The notes under the pieces: model-generated
Seen by the model: the letters and a program-made list of their open reading frames with translations, nothing else
What the model was told of the DNA's origin: nothing
Database searches by the model: none
Translations under genes and position numbers: made by a program
NCBI GenBank assembly: GCA_020744425.1
Contig: JAGMUV010000013.1
Location: 1,364,001 to 1,428,000 of the forward strand
Reading direction: 5' to 3'
DNA length: 64,000 bases
Source of the DNA: Dactylonectria macrodidyma
Lineage: Eukaryota; Ascomycota; Sordariomycetes; Hypocreales; Nectriaceae
Shown: positions 33,801 through 44,300 of the stretch, piece by piece
Position numbering within the stretch: position 1 is the stretch's first letter
Layout of the letters: every line of letters starts with the position of its first letter

Positions 33801-34728
33801 GGCCGGCAAGGCCAGTGGCGACTGGCCGCCCATGACGATCCTCAAGAGCTGGATGCGGGAGGTGCAGCAATCTGCAGACACACAAGACGATGCATCCTCT
33901 AGTGGAGGCGAGGAAGCAGATCTTGGAAGCATGACGAGCTACGTTGACACTAACCCGCAACCGTCGCCGATGGTTGAGCCTGCGCGACTCCCAGTGCCAG
34001 TCGCACCAGCGCAGCTCTCGTCATCTTCGATCGAACCGCCCGTCCCAATCGACCGCATCAGCCCGTCCCGACGGCCAATTGAGAACCGCACACGATGCCC
34101 TCATCCTGAGTGCGGTCGCGTCTTCCGTGACCTCGCTGCCCACATGCTCACGCACCAGGAGGAACGCCCTGAGAAGTGCCCCATCGTTACATGCGAGTAC
34201 CACACGAAAGGGTTTGCCAGAAAGTACGACAAGAATCGTCATGCCCTCACCCACTACCGCGGCTCCATGACGTGTCCTTTTTGTCCCGGCGCCGGAACCC
34301 CCTTCGAAAAGGCCTTCAACCGAGCCGACGTGTTCAAGCGCCATCTAACAGCTGCTCACCACGTCGATCAAGCTGGCCCCGGTAGCCGTCGGTTCTTCAG
34401 TGGTGAGGACTCCATCGGTTCCAGGGCCCGTTGTTCCATATGCCATAGCGAGTTCCCGACCGCACAGGACTTCTACGAGCACCTCGACGACTGTGTATTA
34501 AATGTCATCGTAACTCCTGCAATAGGGACCCCAGCAGCGCCTCATAATACCTTAAATCCACCATTATTACACTCGCACCCATCATCACACCCACAGCAGC
34601 AACAACGCCACCAAACCACAGGGCCGGGGCAGATTCGAGCTCAGACTGGGGAGAAGGGGACGAGGAGAGATACAGACGTAGCAGAGACAGGGCCGCAAGG
34701 ACCACAGGTGAAGACGGAGTCACAATGA
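30813..34728 (+). CDS. multi-zinc-finger protein (C2H2, Zn2Cys6-like and further Cys/His modules)
   Basis: I join five exons: 30813-31149, 31266-31361, 31442-32085, 32138-32261 and 32309-34728, giving ~1206 residues. All joins keep frame. The acceptor at 31441 (AAG after a CTAAC branch) and the 47-nt fourth intron are the least certain. In order: an Ala/Ser/Thr-rich start; a coiled-coil-like segment at ~90-150 (EVDMLRYKLRLLENAVERHG); a C2H2-like finger at ~201-226 (CWHDQC, then DNHARLH); a Zn2Cys6-like cluster at ~350-392 with spacing C-x2-C-x6-C-x5-C-x2-C-x16-C, created by joining exons 3 and 4; a long middle region; a Cys/His module at ~814-905 (YCDKCNEHPDGFRGEHELRRH); C2H2 fingers at ~993-1098 (CPHPECGRVFRDLAAHMLTH) and a last one at ~1107-1130. 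It resembles a fungal family of large putative transcription factors of unknown role. A second ATG in frame lies at 30843. Confidence 0.75.
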
Positions 34729-35298
34729 TTGCTTTTCATTTTTAAGGGTGGGCGGATATCTGTAGTTTGCTTTCTGTTGGACGTGGGTGCTTTTTATTTT
34801 CTCGACTTGCTTGTATTGATACCACCAGAGCAGGCGTCTCTCAGTCTTTTCCGTCGTCCCGAGTTGCAACACATGCTAGAGACACCAAAGCCCTTTTCCC
34901 GAGGAATGGGGTCAAACAAGAACGAGAACACGGTGCATGACTTGGCTTGGATGATTGAAGGAACTACTTTTCATTCTCTTGTATTAAATTTAACTGAGCA
35001 GGCTGTACAAAGACAGTCGCTTCCATTTACGATGCTTGGCTTTGATGCTATTTTCTAAACGTGCTGCGACACCACCCGAAGATGCGAAGAGCAGAGTAAG
35101 GGAGCGAGCAATGACATGCTGCATAACGGGAGTGCATTTGGTGACAAGAGAGGAAACAGGGATAACTATCAATAAGAAAAGGAATGCAAAAACGCCAGTG
35201 CCATGCTTGTACAGACCTCGCTACCAGTCATGGAATGTTTTCATTGCGCCACATCAAATTAAAAAGGGGGGAAAAGAGAAGAGTTGGTTCAACTTGGT
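34729..35298. other. convergent 3' region between the zinc-finger and transporter genes
   Basis: 570 bases between two stop codons, A+T richer than the flanking coding sequence. It presumably holds both 3' untranslated regions. No gene, RNA or repeat was seen. Confidence 0.5.
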
Positions 35299-37458
35299 TT
35301 AGCTGGAGGCCGACTTCTCGTTGTTGGGGTCGTCGACCATGAGGGACTCGTTGCGGCGGGCGTTCTTGGGGCTGGAGCGCTTGAAGAACTCGTGGATCTC
35401 GGGGGAGAACTCGCCATCCTCGGGCAGGGCCGCGGCCTCGGTCTCCTTGGGGCCCAGGGTGGCCTGTACGGCCTCCCACTCGGTGCGCATATCCTCAATC
35501 TTGGTCTTCCAGTCCAGCTCGGGGTCGTAGGTCTTGCCGAGGCCGCGGAGGTTCTCCCAGACGCTCAGGTGGGCAGGGTTGACAGCGACGCCGTGGTACT
35601 CGTGGGCCTTGTTCGAGCGGATGTATTGCCAGCGGCGCTCCTGCTCCTTGAGGTCGAGGCCGGTGGTGTCGGGGAGGAACAGCCAGGTGAGGAGCATGCC
35701 GGCCAGGCCGAACCAGGGGACGACGTAGAACTTGGTCTGGGTGTCGATGTAGTTGTAGAGTACGGAGGCGAGGAGGGCTCCCGACTTGCCGATACAGGCG
35801 CCGAAGCCGTGGGCGGTAGCTCGGACCGGGGTGGGGAAGACCTCGGCGGCAACGAGGAAGGTGACGGAGTTAGGGCCGAACTGGTTGAAGAAAGACGAGA
35901 TGAAGTACATGGCCTGGAAGGCGTGGATGCCAGCGGGGCTGGTGTAGTACTTGAAGTTGAAGGCGGGGATGACAAACATCAGGAAGCACATGAAGAAGCC
36001 GACCTGCTGCATCATCTTGCGGCCGTAGAGCTTGTTGTCGATCAAGAGGGAGGCAAGATAGTAGCCGACCAGGGAGACAGAGATGTTGACCAGGTTCCAG
36101 GACCAGGTAGTCAGGAGGGAATCGGGGTTGTCGGAGATGACCTTGATGAACTGGCTCTGGAATAGCTTGTTGCCGTAGAAGAAGACATCGTTGCAGAACC
36201 AAGTACCAGCGGTAGCCAGCAGACGTCCGCCAAAGTGGCTGAAGCAGTATCGCAGGGAGTTGATATCGTAGCCAGTGACGTTGGAGCGCTTCTTAGCCTC
36301 GGCGAGCTGCTTGGAGGCGTTGGGCATGCGGTAGGTACGGTAGTAGAGGAGCCAGAGGGTGCCAACGGCAGGGAAGGCAAAGGACAGGCGGAAAGTGTAC
36401 TGAGCGGCGGAAACGGTATAAGGGCCGGAGCCGTTGCCCTTGTTGAAGATGACAAGGAGAACAATCAGAACGACCTGGTTGACGAACTGACCCCAGCCCT
36501 GCATCAAGAAGGCGGTGGTGACACGGCGACCACGGTGCAGACGATCCTCGCGGGTAGAGACGTTGCCGCCAGTGGAAGCGCCTTCAAGGGACGAGGTTGC
36601 GGTGATGGGATACTCGCCACCGACGCCGATACCGTAGAAGAAGAGAGACCAAGCGTAGCAGATGACCCAACCCTGGAGGGTAAGACCCCAAGAGGCAGTG
36701 AGCATGAGCAGACCGATAAACATGATGGCGGCATCCTGAATGAGGCCCCATCGTCGACCAATCCAGTCACCAATAACCTGTAATTCAAGCGATCAGCTAA
36801 ATCCATGAGATGGTAGAAAATTGCCTAAAGCGGAAGTCGGGACAGAGGCACTACGGCCAGCCACGGGGGCTAGCAGCAAGCTTAAAAATGCTCATTGACA
36901 ACCAAGGGCGAAAGGTAGAAAGGTGGGAAAACGTGGGGGAAAGGCGCGGATATAACTTACACCGACGAAGGCCTGGCCGACCATGATGCCGATAATTTCC
37001 AAATACGTCACACTGGACACCCAGTTCTTGCTGCAGACGGCATGGTCCTCGCCCCAGCATTCGGGCCAGGCGGCCTTGAACAGCGGCTCGAGGTTACCAA
37101 TGGAGAAGAGAACGTAGCCCTCGAGACCAAGACCAGCACCGGGAATGACAGCATGGCGGAAGTACCAGGACAGGGGAGACAGGGGATCCTCCTTGAACAT
37201 ACTCCAGGCAGACCGGGCCTCCTCGGCTGAGGCGCCGCTGTCGACCTTGTGGACGAACTTGACACGCTTGGCTAGAGGCAGATCGGCCCAGTAGACGCCA
37301 TCCTCGTCATAAGAGTCAGAAGGACGGGTGACATGACTGAAGATGCGGCGCTCGGCATCGCTGAGGCCAGGGAACTCATCTGGGTCGTCGCTGTCTGGGG
37401 GCCCATGGGGGACTGGGATCTCGCCGGGGATGGCGTCAGAGTGGTGGGCGTGGACCAT
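35299..37458 (-). CDS. MFS transporter, phosphate:H+ symporter (PHS) family
   Basis: Two exons, 37458-36961 and 36777-35299, joined in phase 0 (donor GTAAGT, acceptor ACAG; 183-nt intron), give 658 residues. The intron falls in the region IGIMVGQAFVG / VIGDWIGRRWG, rebuilding the MFS signature between the second and third membrane spans. The rest has the expected hydrophobic segments, the family block YGIGVGGEYPITATSSLEG, a His/Arg-rich loop RLHRGRRVTTAFLMQGWGQF, and PDTTGLDLKEQERRW after the last span. An acidic ~130-residue cytosolic N-terminus and an ~80-residue C-terminal tail flank the core. The family takes up inorganic phosphate or glycerophospho-compounds at the plasma membrane; the exact substrate cannot be read from the sequence. 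I saw no clear CACGTG phosphate-response box in the first kilobase upstream. Confidence 0.82.
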
Positions 37459-37657
37459 GGCGAATGATATGGCCGTCTGGGAGAGGTGATGGTTCCTTTT
37501 GGGACAAGAAAGCTGAGAATGTGGTTGGCCAACAGCCGAGAGAGCTGTGTGTGTGTGAGTGGCTGGTGTGTGTCGTAGTAGTAGGCCTGAGTGAATGTAG
37601 GTAGGCTTGGTATGTAAGTGGCTGTCTAAGCAATTGGCTCAACACCAAGACGGCACA

Positions 37658-37681
37658 GAGGCGGAGAGGCGGAGAGGCGGA
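37658..37681. repeat. 8-bp tandem repeat GAGGCGGA, 3 units
   Basis: Three perfect head-to-tail units, 200 bp upstream of the transporter start codon. Confidence 0.8.
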
Positions 37682-38180
37682 GCGGCAAAGAGGAAAAAAA
37701 GTCAGGTCGAACTGGAGAAGAAGGACTGAAGTCGAACCAACGTTGACGAGCTTGTCTCGGCAAGATACAAGCCTCCAAAAGAGCAGCGACAATGGGCAGT
37801 ATTTGAATGAGACAGGCGGCGTTGATGTGCAAAGCGACTGTCATGCGAGGAGACGCACCTGGGTCAAAGATGGCGAGCTCGAAGCAGCCAGTCAGAGCAT
37901 CGAGATCAACACCGTGGGCAATCCTGTGGCCAGCAGCAGTTTTCTGGGGCGGCCCTTTGTCGAGCAGACTGTCCATCAGATCCATCAATCCGTTTAATCC
38001 ATGGCACAGCTCTCAAGCCGCCTCTAAGGAAGCGGGCCTAGGACCGGGAAGGCGTGCAGGGGTGTGTGAGCGCCGAGAGATCCAGGCGAGATCCCGGGCC
38101 TCGAGAGTCTGCCATTGGGTAAGTTTGGGCTGGTAGAGGCGGACAGAGGCCGTAGATCACACACCGGACAGACCTTGGAA

Positions 38181-38230
38181 AGGCTTGAACATGCTTGAAC
38201 GAGCTTGAACGAGCTTGAACGGGCTTAGAC
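38181..38230. repeat. 10-bp tandem repeat RNGCTTGAAC, 5 units
   Basis: Units AGGCTTGAAC, ATGCTTGAAC, GAGCTTGAAC, GAGCTTGAAC and the diverged GGGCTTAGAC follow in exact 10-bp register about 0.7 kb upstream of the transporter start. On the transporter's strand the core reads GTTCAAGC. Confidence 0.85.
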
Positions 38231-38540
38231 CCAGGGCGTAGGAGCATGCCTCTGGAGCATTATTCTGCATTCTGGTAATGCAGCACAACAACCCAACACA
38301 AGAAGTGGGCCACACTAATGACGAAGCCGGCCGAGTGACAGTCGAATCCAGAGATCCACCCGTCCACCGTGGGATGGACGAAGAGAGCAACTGGGCGCGT
38401 GACCGGCTATAACGGCACAGTTTTCGAGCGGGCCCGACGAAGGACGAGGCGAGTACCGATGGAACTAGGACTCCCTTGATTCTCTTGACTCCCTTGGGAA
38501 GGATCATCGCAAGCAAAGGCCAGCTGGAAGAAGCTGCCAC

Positions 38541-38570
38541 TGCTTGGATCATGCTGGATCATGCCTGGTC
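38541..38570. repeat. imperfect 10-bp tandem repeat, 3 units
   Basis: TGCTTGGATC, ATGCTGGATC and ATGCCTGGTC follow in 10-bp register. Confidence 0.5.
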
Positions 38571-38766
38571 CCTTTGCCGGGTTGGACCCATCTTGACCCT
38601 CTAGAAGCCCGTCCTCCAGCCAATTCGCGTGTTGAAGCCTTTGGAAACGGTCCTTTGCAATCCACATGAACCACGCCAACGACCTGAACAACGTCCCACG
38701 ACGACGCTCACGGACGCATCCAAAAAGTGTGTTTCACAAATGCTTCCTCGCGCACGAACACGCACG

Positions 38767-38786
38767 CACACACACACACACACACA
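38767..38786. repeat. (CA)10 microsatellite
   Basis: Ten CA dinucleotides in an intergenic position, preceded by a looser GCACGCACG context. Confidence 0.85.
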
Positions 38787-39020
38787 ACCTCTCGGTGTCC
38801 AAATTCAGTGACCGACTGGAGGCAATTCGGCGCCATCTCGAGGCAAACCGGCTGCCAGAGGTGTTTTTGGTTTGGTCTTTTCTTCCTCTTCTCCCTCTCT
38901 TCTTTGCCCCATTGCCACTTACGTATTGCGCCCGGCGAGCCCGGCATTGTCGGCAACAACCGAGGCCCTGGGCCCGTGGTCTGCGGAAACAAAATGGTTC
39001 GGCAGTGCACAAGGTACGTA

Positions 39021-39028
39021 CTACGTAG
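39021..39028. repeat. palindrome CTACGTAG
   Basis: The 8-bp core of the TACTACGTAGTA palindromes at 26842 and 28853, here in the context GTACTACGTAGAC. Confidence 0.4.
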
Positions 39029-41309
39029 ACAGTAAGGGAGGAAACACAACCAAAAGAAAAAAAAAGAAAAAAAAGGAGCACGGATAGCGCAAAGAAATGT
39101 CATCAACCACGGAGTATGAGTAGCAGCAATCCAAGGGCAAATCGCACCGGGGTGCCATGCACATGTTGGCTTGGCTGCATGTGAGGCGTCTTGGCCAGTC
39201 AACGTCTGCCCCGCTGGCCCCACTGCCCCATCTTCGACGGCTCAACTGGGAAAGACATCACACGAGCACTTTCCCCAGTTGCTCGCCTGCGCCGCACCTG
39301 CCCAACGACACAACTCGCATGCACCCTTCATCCGCTCGCAACTTTCCATTCCGACCTCTAATAAATTACCTTAGTGACGGGAAGCACGACCGGGCGTTGC
39401 CACTTGCCGCCGCAATCCGCTTACCCTACCTACCCCTCTTCATTAATCTCTCAACCTCGCATGCTTACTATCAAAACCTTGAAGTCCTTCGGTGAACCAA
39501 AACGATTCTCCAGCTGACCATCAATCAGCCTTCATCAGCAGTAACAACACACCACCATGCGTCCTAGCTTTCCTCTCATGTGAATCACTTCAGTCTCCTT
39601 TCATCTCGTCTTCAGAGTTCCCTCCATTTCTCTTCCTTCACTTCTTCCACATCTCACTTCCTCCAATCCTCCATCACCGTCTTTTCTTCCTTTTCATCAT
39701 CTGCTGCCTCAGCCATTACGTACGAACCCTAGATCACCAATGCTGCATACCACCCACACGCCAGAACCAAGTCTCTCACATGCACACGCGCATACATACA
39801 GACTCATTAGCAACTTGCCCTTTTACCGCCGGGATACCCTCGGTTTTGGCTTTCTTCGCCTCGCTCTCCTCCTCTCATCTGCTTCCGCCTCACTCTCTGC
39901 CAGCAATTCCCGACTTCATAGCTGCGCAAATCGCGTCAACCATCTTATCCTCTCTGCAGACAATGCAGCCGGTGCCACCACTTTGCTGCCCTCGTGACGC
40001 TCATACTCCATATGTAGGTAGAGTAACATCACCACGGGGGGTCTAACGCAATCTCAAAGAAACATACCGCCATCTCCATCCCCCTCCACTCGTTGCAGAG
40101 GAAACGCACCTGGAGACTTTGTTCCTGCTCGCTGAGTGGTTGGGTGTGGCCATACCCGTGTCTCATCTCCACACAAATCTACGAGCTATTGATAACCATA
40201 ACACCATGCTTGCTTCTACCTTTGCATCTAACAATCATTAGCTCGGGGATCCCTACACTGCGGAGGAGGAATCCTCTCCAGTCTCCACGACCAGATGGGG
40301 ATTGGCTCATTGACAGCGGTGTTGTGAAAACCGTAACGCAAGGTACCTATCTACCAGGGTTGGACAAATCACATCTCGTACCTGTCCGGGCCGGTGTCCA
40401 TCAAAGGCGGCATTTGCCCGTCTGCTCTTTTCTCTCATCCGTCCGTGACCAAGTTGTCCCCTGTCTGGCTGTTCTAGCCTTTCCCCCCTCCAGTCGCTTC
40501 TCTTCTGTGTCTGACTTTTTCTCCTCCGACACCATCAGCATCGCGCATTCCTTGCGGCAGGATTACACCAAAGAACGACAAGTACAAAGCAAATCACTAG
40601 GCATGGACAACTGATGGGCGATGACACATATAAAGTAAGCACATATGTACCGTATCTTAGTCTCTGATACACTGCCAGCAGGAGACTGTCACATTAGGGC
40701 GGCAACAGCAATAGCATTGGAAGTGGATGCGGTGGAGACGTATTGGCCTCTTCTGTCTCATCTCGCCTCCGCATAATCACCACCGCCTCTACCACTTGAC
40801 GCCCAAGTTCGTCACCACGAAGAAGAAAACAAGAAAAAGATCACCTCCGCCTCATCATAGTCCACAGCACTAGACACGTCCATGTACTGAAGCCCATTGC
40901 CTCCCCTCCCTCGGTTTGCATGCTTGTCCAACTCTCAAAAGCCAACACAACAGAAATGATCAAACTCCGTTTCCGTTTGCCTGATAAATGCTAACTCGGG
41001 TCTTTGACGCGAAATCCAGTCTTGTTCGTCCGCAATTCTCTCTTCCCCCTGCATCACCCTTCGGTCTGCCATTTTCTTCCTTCCCAGCTACCTCCACGTC
41101 CGTACTTCTTTCTGTGCGCTTTCATGAGAGGGCCTCTTCCACGATACAGCTCAGCTCGGCTTAGCTCAGCTAACCCTAGGCCTCTCCACGCAAACGCCAC
41201 GCTGCAATCCATACATAGGAAAAGCCATGTGATGATGAATAAAAAAAAAATGAATGAATGAAACCAGATTGTATCGAGATTCCGGTAAGATCCCCTAGAG
41301 TGATACCTT

Positions 41310-44300
41310 CTACTTAGCCGGCCGAGGTGTGTCCTCATCTGCAAGCTCGTCGAAGCTCGTCCGCGTTGTCAATGGCCTTGGCGTGGCATCAACGCTGTCC
41401 GACCCCGTTTTTTCATCCAGGCCTTCGCTCTTCTGACTTGCATCCGGCGGGGTCTGCGCTGTGCCGAAGATGCCGCCCTCCAGTACTCCCAGTTCCATTT
41501 CTTTGGATGGCGTCGTCACTACCTGCGTCACAGCCTCGGGCGTGCTCTCAGACCCGAGTGTCACACTATCGTGGCTGTTAGCACGCATCATTTCGATGCC
41601 CAGCTTCGAGCTAGGGAGGCCGGCCTTGCTAAGCAGCTGTTGGCTGTTGCGTCCGAGCTGTTTCTCCCGTCCTGTCCCAAGCTCCTCATCTTCGTCGTCT
41701 GCAGACTCCGTGCCCTCTGGCGCCAGTCGTTCTCCCGCATCTCTCCTGGGTTTCTTGTCCAGTGATCGCGGCTCATGCTCCATCGAAGGAGGGGCCGATT
41801 GCTGGGTGAGCAAGTGCGGGATCGGCTTCCCGAGCGGATCAAAAGGGTTCGTGTCATTATCTGTAGTGATGCCAAGGCCGCCCTCGTCCCACTCATTCGT
41901 CGCCTTGCGACTTATGACAACAGAAATATCATCCGTCATCACTGACTCAGAGTCGCCAAATAGCGATGAGCTGATGGAATCTTCCCGGCTTGACATCATT
42001 GCCGTCCCAAGACGCCCAGCGAAGGTAGACGACGTCGACGTGGGGCTATCCTCCACCCGGGCGTTGGCCTTGCGAATTCCCAAAGGTACTGGTCTGGGCA
42101 TGCCTGGCGTGCCTGGTCCAGGCGATTCGGGTCGCCACTGGCACAAGCCCCGCAAGACTTCGATCAGCTTCGACGAGCTGATGGGTTTTTCAATGAGGGA
42201 GTCAAAGTAATGCGGTGCTTGAAGCTCCTTGAGGTAAGCCGTGATTGCGACAATAGGTGTGTGTGAATTGGCATTCTTCGTTTCTCGAATCATGCGTGCC
42301 ACATCCGCCCCGCTGATTTGGGGCAGCTGGTACTCTAGGAAGATGACATCAAATTTGATCTCACTCATCGAGTATCGCACTGCCTCGGATCCGTTGGCGA
42401 CAGAAATAGTTCGACACCGTAGTTTCTCCAACAGCTTCTCCATGACCATACGTGACACGGGATGGTCTTCGCAAATGAGAACATCCAGCGGCCGGAAGGT
42501 TGGTCCTGCATCAAATGCAATCTGGGACAGTCGTCGTGAGCTCTGCCTGCGTCGCTGGACACGAAGCAGTGCATTATGCTTCTCTCCTTCGTTGTCCGAG
42601 GACGATGGAGACATGTCAAACACCTGGCTCCTTCGGTTTCGATGGTGATGCAGAATGTCGGACGCAATAGGACTTCCGTCTTGTGATTGAGATCCTACGG
42701 TCAAGGAACGCGACCGACCTGACGAGTTGCTCGACTGCCTTGGAGTTGAAACAACTTTTTGTGGTGACAACGACAGCGGCGGTGGAGGTCCTGTTCCCCG
42801 GCTCTTGGCTGGGGATGCCGACGCTGTAGTAGCGGCTTTCTGTAAACTGGGAGGAACCTTTGGTATCTCGAATGCCGAGTTTGGCTGAAGTGATAAGCCC
42901 GATTGGTGGGAAAGGCTCGACGAGTTACTCGATGCCTTTCTTCGCCCCTCCCCTTGTCCAGCCACGAATGAAACAAGCAACGGCGACGACGGCTGCGAAA
43001 TTCGACTCGGAGACGCGTTTGAATGGTTGAAGCCAGAAGGAGACTGTGGCCGGTTCGTTGCTTTTGCATTGGAGATGGTACGTTGAATGGGGTTTGGCAT
43101 GACAGGGCTCCCCTCCAGTGAAGGTCCGGGAGAGATGATATTGCTAGATCCTCCAGAACCAACAGAAGACGGCTTGGCCTGGGCTGCCAGGGCCTCTGCC
43201 CGCAGTTTCTGGATCACATCCTTGTTGGCCTTCTCCAGGACGGGAAGATTCTTGAAGGTGAAGTTTCCAAAATCATCTACGGCCACTGGTTCGCTCAGTC
43301 GACGAGACTTCAAGTCGCGTACATGAGGCGGGATGTGCAAAGGCATCAGTTTCCGATTCAGCGAGTTGACCTGCGATCGAACCCTGGAGAGTGCATCGTG
43401 CGGCCGCTCGGGATACTCGGAGCCAGCCGCAGAGGATGGCGGTGAGGTTTGGTCTTCCATCTCCTCGGCAAACGATTGTAAAACTGCACCCCGTGCATCA
43501 AAGTATTCCGTGTCCTCGGGATTCTCTGGCTCCGGCACGAATTGAGCCTCATCCTCGACGAGGGTCTCCCAATTCACATCCTGGAACCATGGGTGATTGC
43601 GGATTTCCTCGCCGCCCGAGGAAAATTTGTCGTCGAGGTTAGAGCCCAGACGCTGCGGGGGCTCCATGCAAAGCAATTTGTTGATGAGGTCCTTAGCTTC
43701 CTCGGACACAGGCTCGCACTCGTTTTCATCCGGCCATTGAATCTTGCGGGCCAGAATGTTTTCAAAGACCTGCTCCGCCTCGCTAGCGTGGAAAGGAGGA
43801 ATTCCGTAGAGGAACTCAAACAAGATACAGCCTACAGACCACCAATCGCTAGTCTCATCCTGTTTATCACCCTTGACGGTTTCCGGTGCCAGGTAGTCCG
43901 GAGTGCCCACGAATCGTCGATTTGTGTCCTCTGGGTTGAAAAGAGCCATAGGAGGAGGCATCATATTCGCTGGCGGGAGAGAATTCCTGTGGCCACCGTC
44001 AATGCTCAGACGGTGGTTGAAGTGCGCCGGCAGATCCGGAGAGCCTTGCGTGATTGCCTCCTCATCTAGCGGGGACTTGAGACTGTTTGCCTGAGATCCG
44101 GCCTCGGAATCGTTCAAGGAAAATTGCGTAACCATCTGTGCGAGTGACTCGCTTCCACCACTGTCGCTACGGTGACTGCTAGAAACCCGACGAGTTTCTT
44201 GGCCGAGGCTGAAGAATGATGGTTGAAAGCTACCGACATCTGGGGTCATCTGCGGTGTCGAGCTAGGGGAATGGACGTGGCCATGCAAATCGAGAGACGT

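Larger units (their letters stand above)
37459..41309. other. 3.9 kb intergenic region
   Basis: No gene could be supported. The left part is upstream of the transporter and contains an 8-bp repeat at 37658-37681, a 10-bp repeat at 38181-38230 and an imperfect one at 38541-38570. A CA run lies at 38767-38786. The stretch ~39350-40050 is pyrimidine-rich on the plus strand like a promoter or leader, but no convincing coding frame follows. The last ~300 bases are downstream of RIM15. Confidence 0.5.

Noticed and set aside
35284..36165. 293-codon plus-strand frame, Val/Gly/Leu-rich
   Set aside because: Antisense shadow of the MFS transporter coding sequence.
39492..40046. 184-codon plus-strand frame in the region left of RIM15
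   Set aside because: Ser/Pro/Phe/His-rich translation of pyrimidine-rich DNA without domain or splice support.
41461..42210. 249-codon plus-strand frame, Ser-rich
   Set aside because: Antisense shadow of the RIM15 C-terminus.
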